DNA from: Diphasiastrum complanatum
Lineage: Eukaryota > Streptophyta > Lycopodiopsida > Lycopodiales > Lycopodiaceae
Assembly: GCA_029204225.1 (NCBI GenBank)
Contig: CM055106.1
Location: 48,063,337-48,127,336, forward strand
DNA: 64,000 bases
Direction of reading: 5' to 3'
Shown piece after piece: positions 53,881 to 64,000 of the stretch. Each line of letters opens with the position of its first letter. The first letter of the stretch is position 1. The notes under the pieces are model-generated. The model ran no database searches, was not told where the DNA came from, and worked only from the letters and a program-made list of their open reading frames with translations. The position numbers and the translations under genes were made by a program.

Positions 53881-54800
53881 CTTCTTCCTCATGATTAGGG
53901 TTTGCAGGGCAAAAAGTCTTGATTTTTCTCTATTGGAAATACGTTTTTGAGCTAAGAGCTGAAGGTGGGCACCCTGGCAGTGCGACCCAGGCTGCGGATG
54001 GCCGTGGATGGCCGCGACCTGCAGAAGGAGCTGGAGATCGATTGGGGAGGGCTGCCATAGCTTGCTGCGAAGGAGAATGAAAGCATAGAGCAACATGCAA
54101 ATGGAACATTGTCATTGTTAAAGCTACAATCATTTATATCTATCTACATTAAATCAATATGAATAGATCTAGCATTCCTTACTTTTGTAATGTTTATGTC
54201 GCATTGAAAAATCGTCTCGCCTCATATTTCACTATAAGCATACAGTGGTTTCAAAAGTTTTGCCTCTCCCGCTTTAGTTTTTGCATTGAGCACACCAAGA
54301 TATTCAGTCTTAAAGCTCTAGTCCCGAATTTGGAAATGAGGATGAAGAGAAGTTATTACATCTCATGCTCAACTATCTACTGTCAGAAGTTAACCATACT
54401 AGTTAAACGTCAAGCAAGGCCGAAAACTCGGAAAATGGCGACCAGAAGTTATCGGTTTGCATTCTCTCTCTACGTAACCTCTCTCTAAAGTGAAATTTCT
54501 TAAAGGGCCCATTTTGAGCCCATAATTTCCCTAATGAAAATCTGATGAGATTTTTGTCTCTTTTTCCTCCAAAAATATATTTAAGCTATTTTTATGGTTT
54601 TTTTGATTTTGTGAATGGATGCCAAGCCCTGAGGCTGTTTTAGGTCTCCATTACCCTCTCACACCTCCTCCGCTAGCTAAGAACAGTCCAAACACAAGAA
54701 ATCACACAAAACAAGCTAAATCTACTCCAAAAATCACCTAAAAATACTCTAAAAAAGCAAAAACAACTAAAAATACAACTAAACTAGTTAGTGAAATCTA
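53881..54800. other. No gene seen; possible end of DNA element
   Basis: Includes a GC-rich patch (53960-54060), in contrast to the AT-rich genes beside it. The right end of the putative DNA transposon should lie here, but I found no inverted repeat matching 49790-49870. The last 300 bp would be the leader of the minus-strand Gypsy element whose primer site is at 54801. Confidence 0.4.
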
Positions 54801-54818
54801 TCCCCGACAACGACGCCA
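54801..54818 (-). promoter_or_regulatory. Primer binding site, tRNA-Asp type
   Basis: TGGCGTCGTTGTCGGGGA on the minus strand, two C-to-T differences from TGGCGCCGTTGCCGGGGA. It directly follows an LTR end (minus ...CACCCTACA). Confidence 0.85.
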
Positions 54819-54819
54819 C

Positions 54820-55050
54820 TGTAGGGTGTGTAGATTGGTTGGTGAGCAGCCCTTCCACCTGTCAAAAAGGGTTAGAACACTAGATAGGTACCTAACTATG
54901 CCAAATTGCTAGATTTAGATGCTTTCTACTCTTTTTCCTAACACTACTCCACTTTAACACTACCCTTTCCTACACTAACCACACACACACATCATGATTT
55001 GGAGTGAAAAAGAGAGGGAGAGCAATAGTTAGATAGATGGAAGAATTAGA

Positions 55051-55139
<89 letters not shown>

Positions 55140-55439
55140 AGGGGGGGGGGGGAGGAGGTTAGCTCATTTGCTCATTGTGCATGCTAATGGAGAAACATTA
55201 ATTAATGAAACCAAAACCATGGAAACTAGAAAGCAAAAGCAAATACACAATGAGGATGCTTCTCTCCAAAATGGTAGAGTTTCTTCCTTCTCATTAAGCA
55301 TGGAAAATGGTTACAAATGGTGTCTTTTTATCTTTGGGATGGCCCTTGCCCCTTGCTGCCTATTGGCTACTTGCAAGAAGACGAAATCCACACCATCCAC
55401 AAGAAACACAAATGAATCTATGATGTAGGAAGTAGCACA
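54820..55439 (-). repeat. 5' LTR of a minus-strand Gypsy element
   Basis: On the minus strand the LTR ends ACACACCCTACA next to the primer site. The outer end is unsure; TGTGCTACTTCC at 55439, preceded by a G-rich tract, is a candidate. It contains a long (GA)n run (55054-55132) followed by a 20-base G-rich tract. The element's coding part would lie below 54800 but is not recognisable. Confidence 0.55.
55054..55152. repeat. (GA)n microsatellite and G-rich tract
   Basis: About 79 bp of GA followed by runs of 7 and 12 G separated by single A. The G runs could form a quadruplex. Confidence 0.9.
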
Positions 55440-55659
55440 CCCCACCTACCACCATTTGACCTTTGACTATTTTACAAACTTAGAAACTAAACTTTAAGCT
55501 TAACTTTGGCCTTCTAATCTTATTTTAAGTTACATGGCCCAAAGTCAAGTTTATGTCCATAATTATTTATTTACAAGTGCTCAATGGGCCATGGGCTCAC
55601 CCTCGCAACAATTTCAGGCTAATTCATTTATTTACACTATAATACCCTCAACAACTAAC

Positions 55660-56060
55660 CTTGTCCAAAGCTATGCCATCATGGGAAACTTGCCCACACT
55701 TGAAGACCTTCAAAGTGTGTTGATGGCCGAGGAGAGTAGGAAGACTCACATCAAATCAAGAATGGAGTGGCTCTCCATCAATGATGGTGATGACAAAGCC
55801 TTGTTTTTCAAGAGCAAAGGCAAAGCAAAGAGCAAGAGAGGAGCATTCAAAAAGGACAAGCAAAAGATGGAGATCAAGGAGGATCTACATCATCATCATC
55901 ACAAGTCAAGCCCAAGAAGGACAAATCAAAGATCAAGTGCTACTATAGTAGCAAGATGGGGCACTATGTCTCGGAATGCTTCAAGAGGAAGCAAGCTCAA
56001 ATTCAAGCCAACATTGGACAAGAGGGGATTGTTGAAATTTCACAATTCTAGCTTGACCAA
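55660..56060 (+). pseudogene. Copia gag fragment
   Basis: The frame reads NLPTLEDLQSVLMAEESRK, THIKSRMEWLSINDGDDKAL and a lysine-rich stretch, parallel to LPTFEDFHEIMLQEEQRRE in the gag at 710-770. A zinc knuckle appears in another frame at about 55940-55981 as CYYSSKMGHYVSEC, where the second Cys has become Ser. Nothing upstream or downstream of this gag C-terminal part can be recognised. Confidence 0.8.
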
Positions 56061-56109
56061 TTTTGGCCACAGCATTGTAATTGGCAAGATGGCCATGTAA
56101 ATAGATGCC

Positions 56110-58380
56110 CCACATGCCAAATAGCATAGGATGTTTCTCCAAAACTTCATTTCTCATATTACATTGTGATAGCATCTTTGAGATGAGGCAAAAGAGTGTC
56201 TAGATAGGCTAGAAAAATTCTAGGAGCTAAAAATAACATGTTTTATATTGTTTTTGGATCTTGAGATCTTGACCCAAGTTAGGGTGGATCCAATGACCTA
56301 TTAGGTTAGATGTTAGGGTTAGGGTATGATAAATTCAGAGATGCCCTAAAATATTCAGATCCACGCTTGAAATGTATAAATATGTGATGGGATCTCCATC
56401 AAAGTATGAAGAAAAATCGAGTTTTTCCATCAAGATTGTCTTTGAGTGGCTGTGAGTGATTTTATGCATTCATTACATGTTTTGGAAGGTGTTAAAGGTG
56501 ATTACAGGTCTAGTATGCTAGTTGTACTTTGCTTTTGAATATTTGATCAAATCTATGTGTCTTTTGTGGAGTTAAATGCCAAATTAGCTAGTTTTGGTAA
56601 CTAGTCTTGACTCTATTATTTGGATCTAGATCTTTGATTTGTGCATCCTCCATCACTTTTAGGATTGATTGGGATTCATTTTGCGGTAAAATTTTGTCAC
56701 CAAGGAGTCATACTTTGCATGAGGTGTACTATATAACGTTCCTTCAATAAACTTACTACATGAGATGATTTCAAATTGTTGAGCATAATTTGCCGTCTCA
56801 ACAACTTACAGCCTTATAAATCGTATGTCACTTTTGGAATTTGTTGGGCATTTGGAAGTCAATGAACAGGAAACGTCTTCAATGTTAAGCTAACATATGA
56901 CAAATGATATCATAAAACCATATTATTAATCTTTGTTTGGGAATAGGCAATTGCATAAGGGTAAGTTCTTGTTAAAATTAGTGTGGACTAAATTCAGATT
57001 TTTGTGTAGGTTTTGCAGATTTTGGTTGAGAGGCAAGAGCAACGTGTGAAGGAGAAATAGTTTGTGACTTAATTTTTAGAGACTGGGCAAGAAGAGTAGA
57101 TGAAGCATAGTGTTTTAATTGGGAGATCAGTTTGTAGGAAATTTAGTTTTAGACATCCTCCTCATAAGACACGCTCATTTTAAAGGTTCTTGGATTTGAC
57201 CAGTTTGGATCAAAAAGACAAATCAGTTTAACTTGATAAGCTTGACATGTGGGAGTTTATCGCTTTAAATCATTGTTCTCGATTTTCTTTGATATTTTTG
57301 GTGTCAACACAAGGTGCTGGATGTACATGTTGGACAAGCAGACATAATTTTATGCCTTAATTTGTTCTATCTCGATGGTTTAACAAACAACAAGATCCCA
57401 TAAGTTTCTTTATTCAAATCTTATGTTCGGGTATAGGGTTTTATCAGTCATTTCCTGCTTTTACACATTGCTTTTCTTTCTACCACTTTACATGGGCAAA
57501 TTTTCAGAGTATTTACATTTACTGTAACTGTGATTCCAAGATTATACAACTTTTGTGTGAACTATATGTTGTGTCATTTTCTGGAACACGCAAGTGCATG
57601 AACGAATCACGAACTTGGATATGCATTTGATTATTACTTTTCTACAATACTGTTGCTATCATATGTCACTTACGGGAATTTGTTGGGGCATTTCAAACTG
57701 AAACTTGTACAATGTTAAACTAATTCATGATAAATGATATCGTAAAACCAATACTATTGCTATCATATGTCACTTCTGGAATTTGTTGGGCATTTCGAAG
57801 TCAATGAACTGAAACGTGTACAATCTTAAGCTAAGACACGACAAATGATATCGTAAAACCATACTATTAATCTTTGTTTCAGAACAGGCAATCCTGAAGA
57901 ACAGGTGGCAAATACAACGAAACTTGCAGAACATATAAAGTACTCTTAACTTGAACTCTAAATTCCCCTTAGCCTACATATGAAAAAGTAGAACAATAAA
58001 AAAGGTCTCCTGGCCATTTGTGCTTCTTACAGCAGCATCTTGTGTTCAGACAAATCTTGCACATAAATGCTTCCACAAACACTTAATTCTCTACTTAATC
58101 CTCCAACACAGATTTCAATCAACTTTCATTTCAAGTCCAATCACTTTCCATCTATTGAATAAAGCTGTTAGTACTAGCTTAATACTTCAACATGAAGAAG
58201 ACTGGTGTTTACCCCACAATAAATATGTAGATATTCAATGCATTCTCCATGCAAATATCAGCAAGGAAAAATTCTCAAGCAAGAGCATACCACCAAGTGT
58301 TTTGAAAGCATATGCTAGCAGGGCAACATATGGCAGTCAGATCAAGTTCTCTTTTGAATATGCTAGTATGATCATACATC
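56110..58380. other. No gene seen; threefold repeat
   Basis: AT-rich. A segment with a TATA-like GTATAAATATG near 56380 resembles an LTR promoter but has no clear ends. A threefold repeat is listed separately (56819-57895). A 143-codon plus-strand frame at 58020-58451 has no recognised motif. Confidence 0.45.
56819..57895. repeat. Three copies of a ~110-135 bp unit
   Basis: Copies at about 56819-56955, 57650-57755 and 57758-57895 share TATGTCACTT..GGAATTTGTTGG, GGCATTT, and ACAAATGATATC(A/G)TAAAACCA. The second and third are adjacent; the first is 0.8 kb away. The first and third also share AATCTTTGTTT at the end. Confidence 0.85.
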
Positions 58381-58382
58381 GG

Positions 58383-58486
58383 TGTGGTGCTGGAAATAGC
58401 AGACTCCTTTCCAACACCAATTACTATACAAATTTGTGGTGCTGGAAATAGCAGACTCCTTTCCAACACCAATTACTATACAAATT
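58383..58486. repeat. Exact 52-bp tandem duplication
   Basis: Two units (58383-58434 and 58435-58486), beginning TGTGGTGCTGGAAATAGCAG, identical over their length as far as I can read. Very recent. Confidence 0.95.
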
Positions 58487-58487
58487 T

Positions 58488-59340
58488 TCATACGAAAAGG
58501 TAGCTTATTACGAAAAAAGGACTCATGCTTAAATAACAAATTTTGCGACTCATTTTTATAACTGGCCTAGAAGAGGAATACTTCATGGCCTGAATAGCTT
58601 GAAGTGTCTGTAGCGTCATAGAAGCAATTCTCTCCCCGGATTCATTTGCAGGCTCTTGCATTGCAACCAGGGTTTGCGTACGCTTCTCTTCCAATTCCCT
58701 CATTGTCTGTGTACGCTTCTCCTCCATTGCTGCCATTGTTTGTAATTTCTGCATCTCTATTTCTCGTTGCGCTTCCGTGAACGAGTTAATCGCTCCGACG
58801 AGCTCCCTCGAAGTTTGATTTAATTTACGACGCTTATTCATTGCTTTCGTGTTGAAGACACCTGCTGCAGTCCCTTCGACCTCTGCATTTGTATTAGCCT
58901 TTGGAGAAGCTGGAGGCGACTCTGGTACCATTTCCACTTCTGGCATCACGTTTCCTCCACAATCCATTGCATTGGGAATTCCTTCAAACTTTGGTGATGT
59001 TGCAAATATGGCAGCACAATGAGCATAGAAGAACCAACGTGAAGGTTGGCACCGGTGCGATTTTCAGCTGCCCTTTCCTACCTAAACTTTCTTTTCAACT
59101 TCTCGATCTTAGCCTTGCATTGAACCCTATTTGTTGCACTGTCCTACATTGAATGTAAACCTCGGTGGCGGCGACATCTTGCCAATGTCTAGAAGACATA
59201 TTTCCTCTGTTCATCTCCAACCACCTCTCTTTGTAGATGTTTAGTTACTCGGTCTCGTCGTCTCCCCAAAGGTCCACAACTCTTTTCAAAACTTGGCTCT
59301 TCGAAGCATCATTTGAGTCCAAATTCGTTAACCTTCCTCG
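58488..59340 (-). pseudogene. Trihelix (MYB/SANT-like) transcription factor, broken
   Basis: The minus strand reads LWGDDETE, a TAA, LNIYKERWLEMNRGNMSSRHW and QDVAATEV: the first helices of a trihelix DNA-binding domain with its conserved Trp residues. A shift of frame then gives VQCKAKIEKLKRKFR, a TAG and ERAAENRTGAN (third helix). Another shift gives WFFYAHCAAIFATSPKFEGI. The 3' part is a 159-codon open frame with a nuclear-type KRRKL, then a long charged coiled coil (EAQREIEMQKLQTMAAMEEK, repeated KRTQT). Two stops and at least two frameshifts make it a pseudogene. Sequencing errors are possible but would need to be several. No intron seen. Confidence 0.75.
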
Positions 59341-59411
59341 TAACTCATATCATGCACAAGAGCATTTAACATTGACGTCAATGAGTGAGGAAACGACATC
59401 TTTGAGATAGA

Positions 59412-60003
59412 AGAGTATTTACGGCAAAGCCAATGAAGTGGTGGCTGGAATTTATTAACAAACAGCACGGGAAAGCAAAAACGCAGCCAGGAGAGCAAAG
59501 CAACCAAGGAAACCCAAAAATGCAGGTCTGTAAGAATGTGAGAAAATTAGAAACTCTGTGAAAAAACGCAGGTCAGCTTATCCAGAAACACAGATCTGTG
59601 AGAAACCAAACAATATGTGAGCCGCATCTCATAACTGCCATGCAGAAGCAGCAGTCTCTTAATGTACATAGAAGGACCATCTGAATGTAATGTTCTAACT
59701 CAAAATAGGACTTCCCCTGTCGCTTAGTTGAGTTGTAATTGATGATGGCCATATATTGAATGCTCAAGTCAAACCACTTCTGAAAATATGTAGGCAATTG
59801 TATTTCCATCAATCAGTATATCATGAAGGAGAAGCATCACCAATCACATAGCAATATTATCTATTTAAAAGATGAATGAAAATAATTGAAATCTAGCCTA
59901 ACATTGTTCCCAAGGTTTGTCCCCTAGCATAAGAGGCAAGTCCCACGTGAATGAACCTCATGTTGGTCAGAGCACATCAAAAACTAGGTGTAGAAATGCA
60001 TCT

Positions 60004-60054
<51 letters not shown>

Positions 60055-61766
60055 AATGCTTGTGCAGAAGATGCGGGGGGGAGATTAGTCTGAGCAACCA
60101 ATGGTGATTGACATTTAATCAATCCTTCAATCTCGAATTACTTGAGAAGTTGTGCAAGGCTACAAGAGTAGTATTGTTGAAGGACCTACTTGATACTGCC
60201 ACAAGAAGGAGATGGAAGTGAAATCCGTAGGAGAGATAGTGCTTGTTTGTTATGCCTCATTGACATATCTCATTAATTAGAAATCTGTAGGTGTAAGTTC
60301 TGGTCCTCCTACTGGCAAGGAGGTGGTCAAAGACCAATGACATTTGGCAAATACCATTTGAGTTTCATAAACAAGTTGTGCTAGAATGTTTTGTCTAATA
60401 CAATTTAATGAGTCAGCTTGTCAACAGTTGCAGTTCAGAGGAAGGTCAGTACCAGTAAAGCCAAGGAGATTGTAAGTTGCACTCCCAAGATTTCCAATCT
60501 CAGCATGCAATGCACAATCTTCAAGCTGCAAGATTTTAAAAAGATTTCTTTGGCCTCACTGGTGGTTGTGTAGCATTTCTTGATGCTCAAAACAATCATA
60601 ACACTTGATTTAAGAATGAAGGTTACAAATTATTACATTTCAACTACTCTTTATCACGAATCCTGAACTTACAATGACTGCAAATGCCTGCCCTAAAAAC
60701 CAAGGCATGCACGCACTTCATGAAAACGTCAAACAACATACAGATTCAACTCTTGAACAACGATGGGAACCCAAAAAATTACAGAAAACATTTTACAAGG
60801 AAATTTTGTCCAAACTGAACAGCTTCAATGAGACGATGTGAAAAAAAATTATTTGCATGAAAATTACTTAACAGCAACTTCTCTCAACCTGAAGCAAAAT
60901 TGAGGAGCTTAAGGATTCACTCTTATACATCTCCCTCAGTCATAAAAATAAGAGTTTGTAAATAGAAGCATATTCCTACACAACATCTTTCTGTCAACTT
61001 CTTCCGTGAGACTCGAGAGCAATGCACGACATGGATTCTCATTGCTAATAATTAATTGCACAAGCGAGATTGCCAAAATGGTATAGTGATTTAGTTATTG
61101 TAAAGCACTTGATACAGAAGAGATGTTTTTGGTTCTGTTCCTAAATGCCAACGCACGAGCCTTCATGACCAAACTTTACCATGTCAAAGTAATTCAGAAA
61201 TCTGCACAATCCAACTTTTTGATTAGCCATCAACATCTACATACAAGTGATCCAAGACTATAAATGGCTACAAAAAGTTCCTAGCACTAACCTACAGATA
61301 GAAATGTTCCAGGTAGGACATGCAGATCAAACTAACTGAATGAACTTGTGTTGTAGATGTATTAAAGCCTTGCTATGAATGAAGGAAATGGAAGTTAGCA
61401 AATACATGAATTGGCATCTCGTCTATGACAATTCCACAGCCTTCCTCAATGTTTTTGAGTATGCCAACTTCTCCTCCAACAATGATATTGATCAGAATTC
61501 CTCCTGAAGGACGAATACAAACCCTTAAGCTATCAAAAACAATATTAAGATTCCCTCAATAAACAAAACTTATCAGCTATTTGGATGGAAAGAAAGCTAG
61601 AAGATTTTAAAATGAAGTTGAGCATTGCAGCACAAGGAGATTGAAAGATTCAAATAATTTCAATAATCTTGTGGTAAAATATGGCCAGATACCTTTTTGA
61701 GAGATCTTGCCATACGTCCCATAAAGTAAACAAATACAACAAAATGCTTCAAGTTGTAGTTGGAAT
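59412..61766. other. No gene seen; (GA)n at 60006-60052
   Basis: More than 2 kb without recognised coding motifs or RNA genes. The only clear repeat is a GA microsatellite. It could be intergenic sequence. Confidence 0.45.
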
Positions 61767-62914
61767 CTTAGAAGCCCGTTCCGACCAAAATGGGTCGGAA
61801 CGTTCCGTTCCGTACATTCCGGAACGTACTGGGTCGGAACGATTTTTTGTAAGTTAAAAAAAAATGTAAAACGACCCTGTTGTCCCGCACTCTGCATTTG
61901 CATTTCACAGATAGCGAGTTGTGGGTGGCTGTTGTTGTTGTCAAATCTGATTGCACAGTTGCATGGGATGAGCGTGAGGCGAAAAGAATGAGAACGCAAA
62001 TTGCAAATATCAATCAAACTCTGAAACGAAAAAAAACGAAATGAAGCAAAACTAGACCAAACGAAGCGAAACGAAGCAAAACTTGAACGAGCTCTGATTT
62101 TGACATTGCTGAAGCGAAATCAAATTGATCAAGAATGAAAACAATTCGGATGGATTTCAGATATGATTGTTAGTGACTGCCCGCTATATCATTCCTACAA
62201 TCCTCCAGAAAGTAGACAGACAATGCTGATCTACGTTATAGATTAATACAACATTCAACAAAACTGAACCAGTGTGCGGAATTGATAAAACAGGTGAATA
62301 CGAAGGTGCCATGGATGCCAATGGCCATAAGGCACTCTGGAAGGAAGCTTCACAGAGGCGATGAGCTCCAGCGATTCTTCCTTGAAATTGAGCAGACTTT
62401 TCTGTACATCGATGACTGACATATTTTATGCTCATCGATGACTGACATATTTTCTAATTTTACCTGTTGCTTCAAAAAGCAATTGCTTTCATGAAGAGAT
62501 TGACATTCTTGCTTGAGAATCGCCCTCTCCTGAATTCATCAAGAAAAAGATGAAGTGAATACTGAAGGACGGTCTATAATAATCTACAATGCAGCTCAGT
62601 CAAACTGACTCAAAGGAAAAAGAACAGTAAATCACTCATCAAATAAAATGACAAACATCGATTGGACATAAAAAGCACAATTACCAAAAAAAATACGTAA
62701 CGAGCATATCATGGACGTGGTCCAGGAGTTTCCAGCGATGGTGAGCTTGCGGAAAGAAAGCAGGAAGCCTTGTGGACGTTCACCTTTGATTGAACACACA
62801 CCTTAGATGCTCCTCAAGCTTCCTTAGATATTATGGTTTTTTTTTTCCTTTGTAAAAAAACGTTTTTTTTTTTGAGGGTCTGGAATGTGTTCCGTTCCGG
62901 AACGGGCAACTAAG
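61767..62914. mobile_element. Non-autonomous hAT-like DNA element, 1148 bp
   Basis: Ends are CTTAGAAGCCCGTTCCG (61767-61783) and the inverted CGGAACGGGCAACTAAG (62898-62914), 15 of 17 positions matching. Perfect 8-bp duplications GTTGGAAT flank it (61759-61766 and 62915-62922), the length typical of hAT elements. The left end is full of GTTCCG inverted motifs that can fold into hairpins (for example CGTTCCGACC and GGTCGGAACG around 61778-61801). Inside there are only short frames (an 83-codon minus frame at 62184-62435), so no transposase. A 26-bp direct duplication (CATCGATGACTGACATATTT) lies at about 62406-62455. P elements also make 8-bp duplications, so hAT is the best but not the only reading. 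Confidence 0.85.
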
Positions 62915-63049
62915 GTTGGAATATAGTTGCAGTCACGAATCGCGAATCTGGTTATAGGGATTTGAGAAGTGGTTTTTTTTGTTTTTTGAAAGTTGGAACA
63001 TAGTTGCAGTCATGAATCACGAATCTGGTCATAGGGATTTGAGAAGTGG
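62915..63049. repeat. Diverged 58-bp direct repeat, period 77
   Basis: GTTGGAA(T/C)ATAGTTGCAGTCA followed by ATAGGGATTTGAGAAGTGG occurs at 62915-62972 and 62992-63049. The first unit contains the right target duplication of the hAT-like element, so the repeat may predate the insertion or have arisen next to it. Confidence 0.85.
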
Positions 63050-63250
63050 TGGGGGGGGTGGGGTTATGTCAGATTGAAGCTCTAGGCGAGAGCAGTACAT
63101 TCATGTGGGTTGCTAGTAGTCTCAGGTACAATGCAGTCTAGTTCACGGTAGATATATAGCTGGAACTAAGGAAAATTAATAAAAAAATTGGACGCCCGCT
63201 TTTTTTTTTTAAATTTTTTTGCTAAAAAAATCTAAAAAAAAAAAAAAAAT

Positions 63251-63320
63251 GGACGCATCCGACCCCGCGTCCGGGGGTCGGATGCGTCCAGGTCCGGATG
63301 CCGGACGTGGAATGTCCGGC
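63251..63320. repeat. GC-rich hairpin cluster
   Basis: GGACGCATCCGACCCC (63251-63266) and its exact complement (63274-63289) form a 16-bp stem with a 7-base loop. Two smaller stems follow (GTCCGG/CCGGAC at 63292-63306 and CCGGAC/GTCCGG at 63301-63319). Long A and T runs precede. It could be one end of a small DNA element; a partner end was not found. Confidence 0.85.
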
Positions 63321-63348
63321 CCGGACCCTCATGTCTGAGCTGGAACAA

Positions 63349-63755
63349 TGTTACAATGTCTTACGTGTCAAATTCCAAGGCCTAGCTATGGAGTATCATA
63401 ACAGCATAGTAAGCACACTATGAAAGCTTCAGAAAACCAGCTATGGAGTAGAACACAAAAGCAAGAGAGAGAGGACTTCAAAGCTCACACAACATGAATG
63501 AATATTCAAAGTGTAGTAGGGCGTGGAAACCCCTCCAAAGTTTGGGCTACATATAGCATGTTATGTATAGAGGTGGTGTCTTGCTAATTCTAGCTCTAGA
63601 ACCCACATGGGTCCTTAACCTACTTGATTTACTTGCCTAATTAGCACAAGTGGGGTGTACTATGTACATAAATGTTTTACCCCCATGTCTTATGCACAAC
63701 TTACAAGTTACAAGTATACAAGCCTTAAGGGGCAAAATAGGCATTTATTTCAACA
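63349..63755 (-). repeat. 3' LTR of a minus-strand Copia element
   Basis: On the minus strand it starts TGTTGAAATAAATGCC directly after a polypurine tract and probably ends CATTGTAACA at 63349, 407 bp. The far end is by TG...CA only. Confidence 0.75.
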
Positions 63756-63764
63756 CCCCCCCTC
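63756..63764 (-). promoter_or_regulatory. Polypurine tract
   Basis: GAGGGGGGG on the minus strand, between the end of the RNase H frame and the LTR. Confidence 0.88.
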
Positions 63765-64000
63765 AATGGCTATTTTGTTCATACCAACACCTAGCATGCT
63801 ACGAAACTTTTCAAATTTTTCTCTACTAAGTGCCTTAGTAAAGATATCTGCTGCTTGTTCGTTGGTATCACAGTACTCGAGCTGAATTTCTCCGCTTTGT
63901 ATCTTCTCTCGTAAGAAGTGTTGATCCACCTCAATATGCTTCGCACGAGCATGGTACACAGGATTTTTGGCAAGCTGGATGCAACTCTGGCTGTCACACT
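63765..64000 (-). pseudogene. Copia RNase H C-terminus, cut by window end
   Basis: The minus-strand frame reads SCIQLAKNPVYHARAKHIEV, DQHFLREKIQSGEIQLEY, NEQAADIFTKALSREKFEKF and ends MNKIAIEGGC with a stop inside the polypurine tract. This is the usual C-terminus of a Copia polyprotein. The part inside the window has no stop, so this may be a younger copy, but it enters from beyond base 64000 and its state cannot be judged. Confidence 0.92.

Noticed and set aside
53857-54133. GC-rich minus-strand frames of 67-79 codons
   Set aside because: No recognised motif and overlapping in two frames; may be leader sequence of the transposase-like gene.

Overview
The window looks like nuclear DNA of a land plant with a large, repeat-rich genome. 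A gymnosperm-like genome is my guess, not something I can prove. It is AT-rich and most of it is old LTR retrotransposon sequence, broken by stops and frameshifts, with nested insertions and solo LTRs. Only one protein gene reads as intact: a DUF4408/DUF761-type plant protein on the minus strand at 9428-10429. A trihelix-like gene at 58.5-59.3 kb (minus) is broken.

Layout. 0-6.2 kb: a Copia gag-protease fragment, degenerate Copia RT and LTR pieces (one with a 58-bp minisatellite), and a Gypsy protease fragment. 6.2-15.5 kb: the DUF4408/DUF761 gene in otherwise non-coding sequence. 15.5-17.3 kb: a plus-strand Gypsy gag-protease relic with its LTR end and tRNA-Met-type primer site. 17.3-20.2 kb: a minus-strand Gypsy pol relic split by a solo LTR with a perfect 5-bp target duplication. 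20.2-33 kb: a minus-strand Copia element with gag fused to integrase, itself split by a structurally complete 10.8-kb Gypsy element (21025-31844) with two LTRs, a tRNA-Asp-type primer site, gag-pol and a 3' extra-ORF region. 33-36.3 kb: Copia RT/RNase H plus 3' LTR. 38.4-48.1 kb: a three-level nest in which a second Gypsy element contains a gag-only Copia element, which contains a solo LTR. 48.6-49.8 kb: the 3' end of a minus-strand Gypsy relic with a probable chromodomain and its LTR.

49.9-53.9 kb holds the most unusual content: two convergent, intron-containing, decaying genes. The minus-strand gene has the layout of a DDE-type DNA transposase (candidate D, D, CxxC and E motifs, three introns whose removal keeps frame). 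The plus-strand gene encodes an unfamiliar protein. I cannot assign either to a named family. 54.8-56.1 kb has another Gypsy LTR and primer site and a Copia gag relic. At 61767-62914 there is a well-delimited non-autonomous DNA element with 17-bp terminal inverted repeats and a perfect 8-bp target duplication (hAT-like). The window ends in the RNase H tail, polypurine tract and 3' LTR of a minus-strand Copia element.

No CRISPR, rRNA, tRNA or bacterial-type operon was seen. All reconstructions were made by eye; no alignment or database search was run.
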